A stretch of DNA of 64,000 bases from Opitutales bacterium (GTDB lineage Bacteria; Verrucomicrobiota; Verrucomicrobiia; Opitutales; Oceanipulchritudinaceae), in assembly GCA_020831525.1 (NCBI GenBank), contig JAFIGH010000009.1:1-64000 (forward strand). Direction: 5' to 3'. The translations under genes and the position numbers were made by a program. The notes beneath the pieces were generated by a model. It was given only the letters and a program-made list of their open reading frames with translations. It did no database searches and was not told where the DNA came from. This document shows positions 27,632 through 36,332 of the stretch, in pieces (the stretch's first letter is position 1; each line of letters opens with the position of its first letter).

Positions 27632-28729
27632 ATGACCCTAAAGATCCGATCCGCTGAATCCTGTGAATACGATTGCCTCTCGCTCGGCGAGGTGATGCTG
27701 CGCCTCGACCCCGGGGAGGGACGCGTGCGCACAACGCGCCACTTCACCGCATGGGAGGGCGGGGGCGAATACAACGTTACCCGCGGCCTGCGTCGCTGCT
27801 TTGGCATGCGCACCGCCGTCGTGACGGCCTTCGCCGACAACGACGTCGGCCGCCTCATCGAGGACTTCATCCTGCAGGGCGGGGTCGACACCCGCTTCAT
27901 CCAGTGGAAGCCCTACGACGGCATCGGCCGCACGGTGCGCAACGGACTCAACTTTACAGAGCGCGGTTTCGGCATCCGCGGCGCGGTGGGCGTGCCCGAC
28001 CGGGGACTCAGCGCCGCCTCGCAGATCAAGCCGGGCGATATCGACTGGGACGACATTTTCGGCAAGCGCGGCGCGCGCTGGTTTCACACCGGCGGCATAT
28101 ACGCTGCCCTCTCCGAGTCCGCCGCGGAGGTGACGATTGAGGCCGTGAAGGCCGCCAATAAACACGGCACCATCGTCAGTTACGACCTCAACTACCGGCC
28201 CTCGCTCTGGAAGTCCATCGGCGGCCAGGCCAAGGCGCAGGAGGTTAACCGCGAGATCGCCCGCTTTGTCGACGTCATGATCGGCAATGAAGAGGATTTC
28301 ACCGCTTCGCTCGGTTTTGAGGTCGAGGGCGTCGATGAGAATCTGGAGGAACTGCCCATCGAAAGCTTCCGGAACATGATCAACCGCGCTGTCTCGGAGT
28401 TTCCGAATTTCAAGGCCACCGCCACGACCCTGCGTTCTGTCAAGACGGCCACTGTCAACGACTGGGGTGCGATGGCGTGGATGGACGGCGAATTCCACCA
28501 GAGCCGCGACTACCCGGCCCTCGAGATCCTCGACCGCGTGGGCGGGGGCGACAGCTTCGCGAGCGGCTTCATCTACGGCCTCATGACCACCGGCGACGCG
28601 CAGAAGGCCGTCGAATACGGCGCGGCACACGGTGCCCTTGCCATGACCACCCCCGGCGACACCACTATGGCCAACGTCAAGGAAGTCGAGAAGGTCATGG
28701 GCGGCGGCGGCGCGCGTGTCGTGCGCTGA
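27632..28729 (+). CDS. kdgK: PfkB-family sugar kinase, probably 2-keto-3-deoxygluconate kinase
   Basis: A 365-aa ribokinase-fold kinase. N-terminal YDCLSLGEVMLRLDPGEGRV, EGGGEYNVTRGLRRCFG (substrate-binding), SYDLNYRPSLW and the C-terminal anion-hole motif ILDRVGGGDSFASGFIYGL with the catalytic Asp. Within a uronate locus the expected substrate is 2-keto-3-deoxygluconate, giving KDPG for the Entner-Doudoroff split. The insertion LEELPIESFRNMINRAVSEF makes it longer than E. coli KdgK, as in many Bacteroidota and Verrucomicrobia enzymes. The substrate is inferred from context. Confidence 0.83.
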   Translation: MTLKIRSAESCEYDCLSLGEVMLRLDPGEGRVRTTRHFTAWEGGGEYNVTRGLRRCFGMRTAVVTAFADNDVGRLIEDFILQGGVDTRFIQWKPYDGIGRTVRNGLNFTERGFGIRGAVGVPDRGLSAASQIKPGDIDWDDIFGKRGARWFHTGGIYAALSESAAEVTIEAVKAANKHGTIVSYDLNYRPSLWKSIGGQAKAQEVNREIARFVDVMIGNEEDFTASLGFEVEGVDENLEELPIESFRNMINRAVSEFPNFKATATTLRSVKTATVNDWGAMAWMDGEFHQSRDYPALEILDRVGGGDSFASGFIYGLMTTGDAQKAVEYGAAHGALAMTTPGDTTMANVKEVEKVMGGGGARVVR

Positions 28730-28752
28730 GGGGCACGCGATGCGCCCGCGGC

Positions 28753-28840
28753 GGAGCGGGGACATTCCTGTCCCCGTTGTGCGGTTGGGCTGTGTCCGGG
28801 CGTGTCCTCCGCAACCAGCGGACAGGAATGTCCGCGCTCC
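28753..28840. repeat. Inverted-repeat (REP-like) element
   Basis: Two 21-bp arms (28753-28773 and 28820-28840) are inverted copies differing at one base and share the core GGACATTCCTGTCC / GGACAGGAATGTCC, itself a near palindrome. A 46-bp spacer lies between. It sits in the gap between two catabolic genes and resembles dispersed REP/BIME-type elements. A diverged copy is at 58656-58676. Confidence 0.7.
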
Positions 28841-28915
28841 GGGGTGCCCGTCGACCGGAAAAAGCGCCGCATTGATACTATCTGAAACCAACAATATCCT
28901 CCGAAAAACATCATT

Positions 28916-29695
28916 ATGAGTTATCTTGAAGAACTGTATGGGCTGAAAGGCAAAGTAGCGGTCGTCATCGGCGGCACGGGCGAACTCTGCGGCGCGATGG
29001 CCGAGGGGTTGGCGGGCGCGGGCGCGGAGGTCGTCCTCGTCGGCCGCAACGAGGAGAAAGCGAAGGTGCGTCTGGAGAAGATTGCCGCCGCCGGCGGCGA
29101 GGCGTGGTTCCAACACGCCGACGTGAGCGCGCGGGAGGGCATCGAGACCCTGCGCGACGCCGTTCTCAAGCGTGCGGGCCGTGTCGATATCGTCGTCAAC
29201 GGCGCGGGGATCAATTCGCCCACGCCGTTCTTCGAGATCAGCGACGAGGAGGCCGACCGCATCCTCGCCGTCAATTACAAGGCTGTCTTCCAGTCCTGCC
29301 AGGTCTTCGGAAAATACCTCGTCGAGCGCGGGGAGGGCGGCAACATCATCAATCTCGGCTCCATCAGCGGGCTCAAGCCGCTCTCGCGCGTCTTCACCTA
29401 CTCCGCTTCGAAGGCGGCGGTGCACAATCTCTCGGCCAACCTTGCCCGCGAGTGGGCGGCGCAGGGTGTGCGCGTGAACACGCTCGTGCCGGGTTTCTTC
29501 CCCGCCGAGCAGAACCGCAAGGTCCTCACGGAGGAGCGCGTCGGGCAAATCATGGGCCACACGCCCATAAAACGCTTCGGCAAATCGGAGGAACTCGCGG
29601 GGGCGACACTCCTGCTCGCCAGCGACAAGGCGGGCGGTTTCATCACGGGACACGAGATGATCGTCGACGGCGGATTCGCGTGCATGTTCATTTGA
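28916..29695 (+). CDS. SDR oxidoreductase, probable D-mannonate oxidoreductase (fructuronate reductase)
   Basis: A 259-aa short-chain dehydrogenase. Cofactor loop [20 protein letters not shown] motif [10 protein letters not shown], catalytic Ser in NLGSISG (~149), Tyr162 and Lys166 in [11 protein letters not shown], and [14 protein letters not shown] near the C-terminus. The N-terminal [14 protein letters not shown] form is that of SDRs in hexuronate clusters that reduce D-fructuronate to D-mannonate, replacing the classical UxuB. Placed directly between the kinase and uxaC, which supports this role; the substrate remains an inference. Confidence 0.82.
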   Translation: MSYLEELYGLKGKVAVVIGGTGELCGAMAEGLAGAGAEVVLVGRNEEKAKVRLEKIAAAGGEAWFQHADVSAREGIETLRDAVLKRAGRVDIVVNGAGINSPTPFFEISDEEADRILAVNYKAVFQSCQVFGKYLVERGEGGNIINLGSISGLKPLSRVFTYSASKAAVHNLSANLAREWAAQGVRVNTLVPGFFPAEQNRKVLTEERVGQIMGHTPIKRFGKSEELAGATLLLASDKAGGFITGHEMIVDGGFACMFI

Positions 29696-29768
29696 CCTTG
29701 GCGGCGGGGGAACAGAGGATGTCCCTTGAATTATTGGTCTTTTACCCTACCCGAAACCGCAAGCGAGC

Positions 29769-31187
29769 ATGACATTCATCAACGACGACTTCCTTCTGCG
29801 CACCAAGACGGCGCGCGAACTGTACCACAAGCACGCCGCTGATCTCCCGATCATCGACTATCACTGCCACCTCCCGCCGGGGGATGTCGCCGCCAACCGT
29901 CGCTTCAACGACCTCTTCGAGATCTGGCTGGAGGGCGACCATTACAAGTGGCGCGCGATGCGGGCCAACGGCGAGGACGAGCGCGTGTGCACGGGCGACG
30001 CCCCGCCCAAGGAAAAGTTTCTCGCCTTTGCGCGCACCGTCCCGCAGACGCTGCGCAACCCCCTCTACCATTGGTGCCACCTCGAGCTGAAGCGCTACTT
30101 CGGCATCGACACTCTCCTCGGCCCCGACACCGCCGAGGCGATCTGGGAAGAGGCCAGCGCCAAACTCGCCGCCGCCGACATGGACGCGCGGGGCATCCTG
30201 AAGAAATTCAAGGTCTCGGTCGTCTGTACAACCGACGATCCAGTGGATTCACTGGAGGACCACAAAAAGATCGCGGAGGCCGGCATCGGCACCCGCGTCT
30301 ACCCGACCTTCCGACCGGACAAATCCCTCAACGTCGACCACGCCAAGACGTGGAATGCGTGGACCGACAAACTGGAAGCCGCCAGCGGCGTTTCCTGCGT
30401 GGAGTTCAAAGGCTTCCTCGACGCCCTGCGCCAGCGCCACGACTTCTTCCATTCCGTCGGCGGGCGGCTCTCCGACCACGGCCTCGAGCGCTGCTACGCG
30501 GACTTCCCCGACGAAGAGACGGCCACGCGCATCTTCGACAAAGCGCGTGCCGGGCGCGACGCCAACATGCACGAGAAGGAGCAGTTCGCCTCCTACCTCA
30601 TGGAATTCTTCGGCACCCTCGATGCGGAAAAGAATTGGACCAAGCAGTTGCACCTCGGTGCCATGCGCAACAACAACGAGGCCCTCTTCCGCAAACTCGG
30701 GCCGGACATCGGGTGCGACTCCATCGGCGACTACCCGCAGGGCGTGCCCCTCGCGCGCTACCTCGGCCGCCTCTCCGGTATCGGCAAACTGCCCAAGACC
30801 ATCCTCTACAACCTCAATCCGGCGGACAATTACCTCATGGCCACCATGATCGGTAATTATCAAGGCGACGGGGTGCCGGGCAAAATGCAGTTCGGCAGCG
30901 GCTGGTGGTTTCTCGACCAGAAGGAGGCTATGACATGGCAGATCAACGCCCTTTCCAACCTCGGGCTTCTCGGTCGTTTCGTCGGCATGCTCACCGATTC
31001 GCGCAGCTTCATGAGCTACACCCGCCACGAATATTTCCGCCGCCTCCTCTGCGACCTCATCGGCGAGGATGTGGAAAACGGCGAACTTCCCCGCGACATG
31101 AAGCTCCTCGGCGAACTCGTCGAGAACGTCTGCTACCGCAACGCCGCGCGATATTTCGGTTTCGAACTCGGCGAATACAAGGCCTGA
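29769..31187 (+). CDS. uxaC: Glucuronate (uronate) isomerase
   Basis: A 472-aa amidohydrolase-fold enzyme that isomerises D-glucuronate to D-fructuronate and D-galacturonate to D-tagaturonate, the entry step of this pathway. N-terminal FINDDFLLRTKTARELYHKH, metal-binding DYHCHLPP (His32, His34), WLEGDHYKWRAMRANG, TTDDPVDSL, and LHLGAMRNNN plus TDSRSFMSYTRHEYFRRLLC near the end are typical. Full length. Feeds tagaturonate to UxaE and fructuronate to the SDR upstream. Confidence 0.96.
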   Translation: MTFINDDFLLRTKTARELYHKHAADLPIIDYHCHLPPGDVAANRRFNDLFEIWLEGDHYKWRAMRANGEDERVCTGDAPPKEKFLAFARTVPQTLRNPLYHWCHLELKRYFGIDTLLGPDTAEAIWEEASAKLAAADMDARGILKKFKVSVVCTTDDPVDSLEDHKKIAEAGIGTRVYPTFRPDKSLNVDHAKTWNAWTDKLEAASGVSCVEFKGFLDALRQRHDFFHSVGGRLSDHGLERCYADFPDEETATRIFDKARAGRDANMHEKEQFASYLMEFFGTLDAEKNWTKQLHLGAMRNNNEALFRKLGPDIGCDSIGDYPQGVPLARYLGRLSGIGKLPKTILYNLNPADNYLMATMIGNYQGDGVPGKMQFGSGWWFLDQKEAMTWQINALSNLGLLGRFVGMLTDSRSFMSYTRHEYFRRLLCDLIGEDVENGELPRDMKLLGELVENVCYRNAARYFGFELGEYKA

Positions 31188-31252
31188 TAAGGTCGTTCGC
31201 GACAACCCGGCCTGCGGCGCGGCGCAATCGCTTTTCAAATCATCCCTAAGCT

Positions 31253-32401
31253 ATGAATACAGTAAGAATCGGCATCATCGGTGTGGGCAACATGGGATCG
31301 TCCCATGCCCGCAACATCCTCGACGGCAAGATCCCCGGCATGGAACTCACGGCGGTCTGCGACCACAATCCCGGGCGCCTCAAACCGTTCGACAAGATCA
31401 AGGCCTTCGCCAATGCGGAAGAACTGATTGCCAGCGACGCTCTGGACGCCGTGCTCGTAGCGACGCCCCACTACGACCATACCACGCTGGGCATTGCGAC
31501 CCTCGAAGCGGGCAAGCACCTGCTCGTGGAGAAGCCCATTTCCGTGCACAAGGCGGATTGTGAGCGCCTCATCGCGGCGCACACGGATCCCAAGGTGATC
31601 TTCGCGGCGATGTTCAACCAGCGCACGGATCCCCACTACATAAAACTGCGTTCGCTTATCCAAGAGGGTGAACTGGGCGAGATCCGCCGCGTCGTGTGGA
31701 CGATAACTAATTGGTTCCGCACCTACAGCTACTACGCTTCGGGCGGATGGCGTGCCACATGGAAAGGCGAGGGCGGCGGTGTCCTCCTCAACCAGTGCCC
31801 GCACCAGCTCGACCTCTGGCAGTGGCTCTTCGGCATGCCCAAGAGCCTGCGCGCCTTCTGCGGCATCGGCCGCTACCATGAGATCGAGGTCGAGGACGAT
31901 GTCACCTGCTACATGGAGTACGAGAACGGCTGCAAAGGCGTTTTCATCACCACGACGGGCGAGGCTCCCGGCACCAACCGCCTTGAGATCACAGGCGAAC
32001 GCGGCAAGGTCGTCGTCGAGCCGTCCGAACACGCGGGTATCCGCTTCACCCGCAACGAAGTTCCCATGACAGAGTGGAGCAAGCAGACCGAAGGCGGCTT
32101 CACAAGACCGCCGACATGGAACGTCGAAATTCCCGTTTCGGGCGGCCACGGCCCGCAGCACGTCGGTATCCTCAAGAATTTCGCCAATGCCATACTCAAG
32201 GGCGAGGAACTCATCGCTCCTGCCTCCGAGGGCATTCGCTCTGTTGAACTGGGTAACGCCATGCTCCACAGCGGGTTCACCGACGCCACCGTGGAGTTCC
32301 CTCTCGACGGTGCCGCCTACGAGAAAAGGCTCAAGGAACTCATCGCCAATTCAAAGTTTGAGAAAAAGGTCGAAGAGAAGATCGCTTCCGATTTTCAGTA
32401 A
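31253..32401 (+). CDS. Gfo/Idh/MocA family oxidoreductase
   Basis: A 382-aa NAD(P)-dependent oxidoreductase: RIGIIGVGNMGSSHARNILD, then HLLVEKPISVHKADCERLI with the EKP motif, and GEGGGVLLNQCPHQLDLWQW with the active-site His. It follows uxaC by 65 bp and precedes a second member of the family by 39 bp. It probably processes a sugar released from pectin-, alginate- or glycosaminoglycan-like polymers; the substrate is unknown. Confidence 0.87.
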   Translation: MNTVRIGIIGVGNMGSSHARNILDGKIPGMELTAVCDHNPGRLKPFDKIKAFANAEELIASDALDAVLVATPHYDHTTLGIATLEAGKHLLVEKPISVHKADCERLIAAHTDPKVIFAAMFNQRTDPHYIKLRSLIQEGELGEIRRVVWTITNWFRTYSYYASGGWRATWKGEGGGVLLNQCPHQLDLWQWLFGMPKSLRAFCGIGRYHEIEVEDDVTCYMEYENGCKGVFITTTGEAPGTNRLEITGERGKVVVEPSEHAGIRFTRNEVPMTEWSKQTEGGFTRPPTWNVEIPVSGGHGPQHVGILKNFANAILKGEELIAPASEGIRSVELGNAMLHSGFTDATVEFPLDGAAYEKRLKELIANSKFEKKVEEKIASDFQ

Positions 32402-32440
32402 ACGATTCGCACCCGAGCAAACCCGAACACCCTGTAAGCC

Positions 32441-33529
32441 ATGCCCGACAACCAACGTGACGGAATGAACTACGCGCCGACGGCGGCGAAACCGAAGCCC
32501 GTCGTCAAGCCCGGCGAATTCAAGTTTGCCGCCGCCTTCTTCGACCACGGTCATATCTTCGGACAGACCAACGGTCTCGCCGAGGCCGGCGGGGAGTGCA
32601 AGTGGGCGTGGGATCCCGACCCGAAACGGCTCAAGGACTTCTGCGGCAAGTATCCCGGGGTAAAGGCGGCGCGCTCCTACGACGAGATTCTCGACGATCC
32701 GGAGATCAAGCTCGTCACCGCCGCCGCCGTGCCTTGCGAGCGCGCCGAGGTCGGCTTCCGCTGCCTGCGGGCGGGTAAGGAATACTTCACCGACAAATCG
32801 CCTTTCACCACCCTTGGACAGCTCGACGAGGCGCGGAAGGTCGTGAAAGAGACCGGGCGCAAATACATGTGCGATTATTCCGAGCGGGTCCACACCGAGG
32901 CTGCGTGGCATGCCGGCGAACTCATCAAACAGGGTGCCATCGGGCGGGTCCTGCAGGTCCTCATCATGGCCCCGCACAACCTTAACAAGCCCTCACGCCC
33001 CGATTGGTTTTTTGAGAAAGAGAAATACGGCGGCATTCTCACCGACATTGGCTCGCACCAGTTCGACCAGTTTCTTGCCTTCACCGGATCGACGGACGGC
33101 AAGGTGAATTTTGCCCGCGTCGAGAATTTCTCCAACGCTGACACCCCTGGCCTCGAGGACTTCGGCGAGGCCTCCGTCACAACCGACAGCGGCGCCTCCT
33201 GCTACTGCCGCCTCGACTGGTTCAATCCGCGCGGCCTCCGCACATGGGGTGACGGGCGCACATTCATCCTCGGGACGGACGGATACATGGAGATCCGCAA
33301 ATACATCGAGATCACTTCCGATCCAAAGGAGCAGCAGGTCATCTATCTTGTCGACCACGAGGGCGAAAAGCGCATCCCCTGCGACGGCAAGATCGGCTAC
33401 CCTTTCTTCGGGATTCTCATCCTCGACATCCTCAACGGTACCGACAAAGCCATGACGCAGGAACACTGCTTCAAGGCCGCCGAGCTCTCCATGAAAGCAC
33501 AGGCCGTGGCCGACGGGCTGCGCGCGTAG
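32441..33529 (+). CDS. Gfo/Idh/MocA family oxidoreductase, second copy
   Basis: A 362-aa relative of the preceding gene but strongly diverged. The N-terminal fold begins only near residue 25 (EFKFAAAFFDHGHIFGQTNG), with a YFTDKSPFTTLGQLDEA segment where DKSP replaces the usual EKP. GGILTDIGSHQFDQFLAFTG carries the catalytic-domain His, and the C-terminus is TQEHCFKAAELSMKAQAVAD. The FFDHGHIFGQT start resembles members seen in Planctomycetota and Verrucomicrobiota sugar clusters. Last gene of the probable operon. Confidence 0.82.
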   Translation: MPDNQRDGMNYAPTAAKPKPVVKPGEFKFAAAFFDHGHIFGQTNGLAEAGGECKWAWDPDPKRLKDFCGKYPGVKAARSYDEILDDPEIKLVTAAAVPCERAEVGFRCLRAGKEYFTDKSPFTTLGQLDEARKVVKETGRKYMCDYSERVHTEAAWHAGELIKQGAIGRVLQVLIMAPHNLNKPSRPDWFFEKEKYGGILTDIGSHQFDQFLAFTGSTDGKVNFARVENFSNADTPGLEDFGEASVTTDSGASCYCRLDWFNPRGLRTWGDGRTFILGTDGYMEIRKYIEITSDPKEQQVIYLVDHEGEKRIPCDGKIGYPFFGILILDILNGTDKAMTQEHCFKAAELSMKAQAVADGLRA

Positions 33530-33558
33530 TCGAACCACCCATACCGCAGACCGGACCC

Positions 33559-33981
33559 ATGCACCTATCCACCGACCCTCTCCTCAAGAGCGGCAAGCCA
33601 TCGAACAACCGCGGCGTCATGCGCGTGATCCGCGCCACCGGTTACTCGCTTGAGGGGATCGGCTCCGCCCTCAAGCATGAAGCCGCCTTCCGCCAGGAAT
33701 TCCTCCTCGCCTGCCTTCTTGTCCCCGTCGCGCTCCTCCTCCCCGTCGGTCTCCTCGGCAAAGCCCTCTTGGTCGCGGCGGTCTTCCTCGTCCTCATCGT
33801 CGAGCTGCTCAACAGCGCCGTCGAGTGGGTGGTCGACTACATCTCCACCGAGCGCCACCCCTTCGCCAAACGCGCCAAAGACATGGGCAGCGCCGCCGTC
33901 CTCCTCAGCCTCGTCCACTGCGGCATTGTCTGGGGCCTCGTCATCGCCCACGACTGGGAGCGCGTCGCGGCAATGTGGTAG
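33559..33981 (+). CDS. dgkA: Diacylglycerol kinase
   Basis: A 140-aa integral membrane kinase that phosphorylates diacylglycerol for phospholipid recycling. After a polar lead it has ATGYSLEGIGSALKHEAAFRQ, three membrane helices and the signature VELLNSAVEWVVDYIS with the catalytic Glu and Asn. RAKDMGSAAVLLSL matches the family's cytoplasmic turn. The ATG at 33559 adds ~20 residues; an internal ATG (VMRVIRATGYS, 33619) is the alternative. Confidence 0.93.
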   Translation: MHLSTDPLLKSGKPSNNRGVMRVIRATGYSLEGIGSALKHEAAFRQEFLLACLLVPVALLLPVGLLGKALLVAAVFLVLIVELLNSAVEWVVDYISTERHPFAKRAKDMGSAAVLLSLVHCGIVWGLVIAHDWERVAAMW

Positions 33982-34098
33982 CGCCGGCGGACTCGGGGCG
34001 CGGTGCTAACAAGTATAGGGGCGGGCGTGGCGATGCGATGCGATGCGGATCGACACCTCCCCCGTAGCGGTTGGAGAGATAGGCCGGCTCGGTCGGGT

Positions 34099-35259
34099 TC
34101 AATCACTCCACTCGTCATTCCACAGCCGCTCGAGGAAGTCTTGCCACGGAATGATATTGATTCCTTCGCGTGTCTTCCGCGGCTTCGGTGCGCGGCAGAC
34201 TAGTAGAGCCCTGCTCTTCGGGTTGTCCTCCAGCCATGCCCGAAGGCCTTTGGTGTGCGTCGAGGCCGGATCTTCGGCGGACTTCACTTCAATGGCGGTG
34301 GCTCCGTGGCCGAGAATGAAATCGACCTCAAACCCTGAGGATGTCCGCCAGTACGATAGTTGGCCCCGGTATCGGCGGTAGGCCATCCATGCGCGTAACT
34401 CCATGAAAATGAAGTGTTCGAAAGCGGCCCCGAAATCCGACGAGCCCGGGACTAGAGGTCCCCTCCCGGTGAGATCGTTGACGAGGCAGATGTCAAAGAA
34501 GTAGAAACGCGGGGCCGCGACGATGCGCCGCTTCTGGCGCTTTTGGTAGGCAGGAACCCAATACCCAAGGAGGGTATCGGTAAGGATTTCGAAGTATCCG
34601 CGGACGCCCGGTGCGGAGAGGCCGACTTCGCGCGCCAATGCGGCGAATTGAATCGGCTTTCCGCTGGAAAGGGCGGCCACTTCGAGAAATCGTTGAAATA
34701 CAGGTAGACTGCGCACAAGTGACTCCGCGAGTATCTCCTCCCGGAGGTAGTCACCAACGTATGCGGCAACGGCGTCAAACGGGTCTTCGTCAAGATAGTG
34801 TGAAGGCAGCAGTCCGTGATTGAGTGCGCGTTCGAGCGAAAAGGAAGGAATCTCCCGATAGGTCAGAGGAAGCAGTTCGCGCCGGACTGCGCGGCCTCCA
34901 AGCAAGTTTCCTCCCCCGCGGCGTAATTTGCGGGAACTCGAACCACTCAAAATGAAGCGGAAACCGTTATCGGCGTGCAGGCGGTGGACCTCGTCCAATA
35001 GATCCGGAAGCTTTTGCACTTCGTCGATGATTACCGGTTGGGATCGCGTGTTTTCTGGCGGGTTCATTGCAGCCAACTCCTCGGCCATCCGTTCGGGACG
35101 CGCGCTCAATCGGCGGAACAACGCGGAGTTGAGCAGATCGAAGTAGGGAGCATCCGGAAACAATGTGCGCAGCAGCGTGCTCTTCCCCGATTGCCGCGGT
35201 CCCCACAGAAAACAGGTACGTTGCTCCAAATCCCGTCGGCTAAGTGTCCGTTCGATCAT
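34099..35259 (-). CDS. AAA ATPase with DUF4143 domain
   Basis: A 386-aa ATPase: Walker A FLWGPRQSGKSTLLRTLF at ~18-35, Walker B QPVIIDEVQKLPDLLDEVHR at ~90, sensor-like RFILSGSSSRKLRRGG, then a winged-helix-like middle and the C-terminal DUF4143 nuclease-like fold (FEHFIFMELRAW, SYWRTSSGFEVDFIL, AIEVKSAEDP with an E-x-K). These genes are widespread and mobile, of uncertain role; DNA handling or toxin-like function has been suggested. A perfect 14-bp hairpin lies 15 bp upstream of the ATG. Confidence 0.88.
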   Translation of the reverse strand: MIERTLSRRDLEQRTCFLWGPRQSGKSTLLRTLFPDAPYFDLLNSALFRRLSARPERMAEELAAMNPPENTRSQPVIIDEVQKLPDLLDEVHRLHADNGFRFILSGSSSRKLRRGGGNLLGGRAVRRELLPLTYREIPSFSLERALNHGLLPSHYLDEDPFDAVAAYVGDYLREEILAESLVRSLPVFQRFLEVAALSSGKPIQFAALAREVGLSAPGVRGYFEILTDTLLGYWVPAYQKRQKRRIVAAPRFYFFDICLVNDLTGRGPLVPGSSDFGAAFEHFIFMELRAWMAYRRYRGQLSYWRTSSGFEVDFILGHGATAIEVKSAEDPASTHTKGLRAWLEDNPKSRALLVCRAPKPRKTREGINIIPWQDFLERLWNDEWSD

Positions 35260-35273
35260 GTAGAAACGAATGG

Positions 35274-35307
35274 ACTACTTTCGATTTACATGCAAATCGA
35301 AAGTAGT
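35274..35307. promoter_or_regulatory. Perfect 14-bp inverted repeat upstream of the DUF4143 ATPase
   Basis: ACTACTTTCGATTT (35274-35287) and AAATCGAAAGTAGT (35294-35307) are exact reverse complements around the 6-nt loop ACATGC. It lies 15-48 bp upstream of the ATPase start and is AT-rich compared with its surroundings. It could be an operator for a dimeric protein, possibly the ATPase itself, or a leader RNA hairpin. Confidence 0.75.
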
Positions 35308-35362
35308 TGTTTCGCTTAAATCGGCTTTCGGCGCCGGTTGACACTGCGGATGACCGGACCGC

Positions 35363-36160
35363 TCATTCCCCGCGGACGATCCGCAGGCCTTCGGCCACGT
35401 CCCCTGTCCGGACACGCCCCCGTCTGTCCATTTCGACCTGGAGCACTTGGAATGCATGGAGGTCGGGTTGGGCGGTCGTTTCTGCGTCCGTTCCGGTAAG
35501 TTCGCGCACGATGAAGCTCAACGTGTAGGGAGAGGTCCGGCGGTTCCTGTCGCGGGCGTCGTGCAGCACCGCGGAAAGCGAAACCAAATCCTCCGGGTCC
35601 ACCGGCCGGGGTATCGGGAAACGCTCCACGGCTTGAGAAGCGGCGGCCGCACGGGCGAAGGCGGCCGGGTCGGGTGTCTCCAAACGCTCATCCGGAGGCA
35701 GTGCCTCCAGACCGGCGAAGGGAACCGGTCTCCTGCGGTCGATTGCGGATTCCGCCTGCCCTTCGCGCATGGTTACCCGTCTGACAAGCCGCTCAATCCC
35801 GTCCGGCGCAACGGATCCGTCCGGCGTGACGTGGACGCGGTAAACGGTGTAGGCACGCCCGACTTCGTAGGGCTCGGCATCCGGGGAACCCGCTTCCGGC
35901 ATCGGCTCCGCAAGGACGGAAAACCGGCCGTCCGCCCCCGTATCGAACCGGTCCCACTCATAGACCACTTGGCTGACGGTGAACAAAGTCCCGTCAGCTC
36001 CGTTCTCCAGCGATTCGAGGGCCATGAGCGCCCGTTCGCCGACCGCCTCCGGCGTGGGCATGGACAATCGCGCCACGGAACCAGTGCGGCTGCCGGCGCA
36101 CCCGGCGAATAGCAGCGCCAGTGCCGCAGTCAGAAACGTAGCGCAATGTCCGCAATGCAT
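35363..36160 (-). CDS. Lipoprotein of unknown function
   Basis: A 265-aa protein with a lipoprotein signal peptide: hydrophobic FLTAALALLFAGC, lipobox LFAGC with the lipidated Cys at 21, then Ala-Gly-Ser-rich linker. The mature part is acidic with no recognised domain; FTVSQVVYEWDRFDTG and AYTVYRVHVTPDG look like beta strands. Isolated between the ATPase and the restriction island. Its GC-rich codon use matches the core genome, so it is probably a native gene rather than part of the island. Confidence 0.65.
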   Translation of the reverse strand: MHCGHCATFLTAALALLFAGCAGSRTGSVARLSMPTPEAVGERALMALESLENGADGTLFTVSQVVYEWDRFDTGADGRFSVLAEPMPEAGSPDAEPYEVGRAYTVYRVHVTPDGSVAPDGIERLVRRVTMREGQAESAIDRRRPVPFAGLEALPPDERLETPDPAAFARAAAASQAVERFPIPRPVDPEDLVSLSAVLHDARDRNRRTSPYTLSFIVRELTGTDAETTAQPDLHAFQVLQVEMDRRGRVRTGDVAEGLRIVRGE

Positions 36161-36332
36161 GCGGCGATTCCATCGCCTTGCTCCCCGGAGTCAAACCCCA
36201 ATGGTGCACCTTTGGGGGTTCCGCACCGGGTGCGCCCCTCTGGCACCGGCTCTGGAGAATTTCTTCCGGCGCTGCGGCCCGGTCTGTCGGGCGGGATGAA
36301 GCGGAGGTGCTGTGGTCTGCTCCGGACCGGGC

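Noticed and set aside
28740-28860. CRISPR-like short array
   Set aside because: Only two arms in inverted orientation, with no spaced direct repeats and no cas genes in the window.
34020-34060. Tandem repeat GATGC at the dgkA/ATPase junction
   Set aside because: Only about three short units; too little to call a functional repeat.
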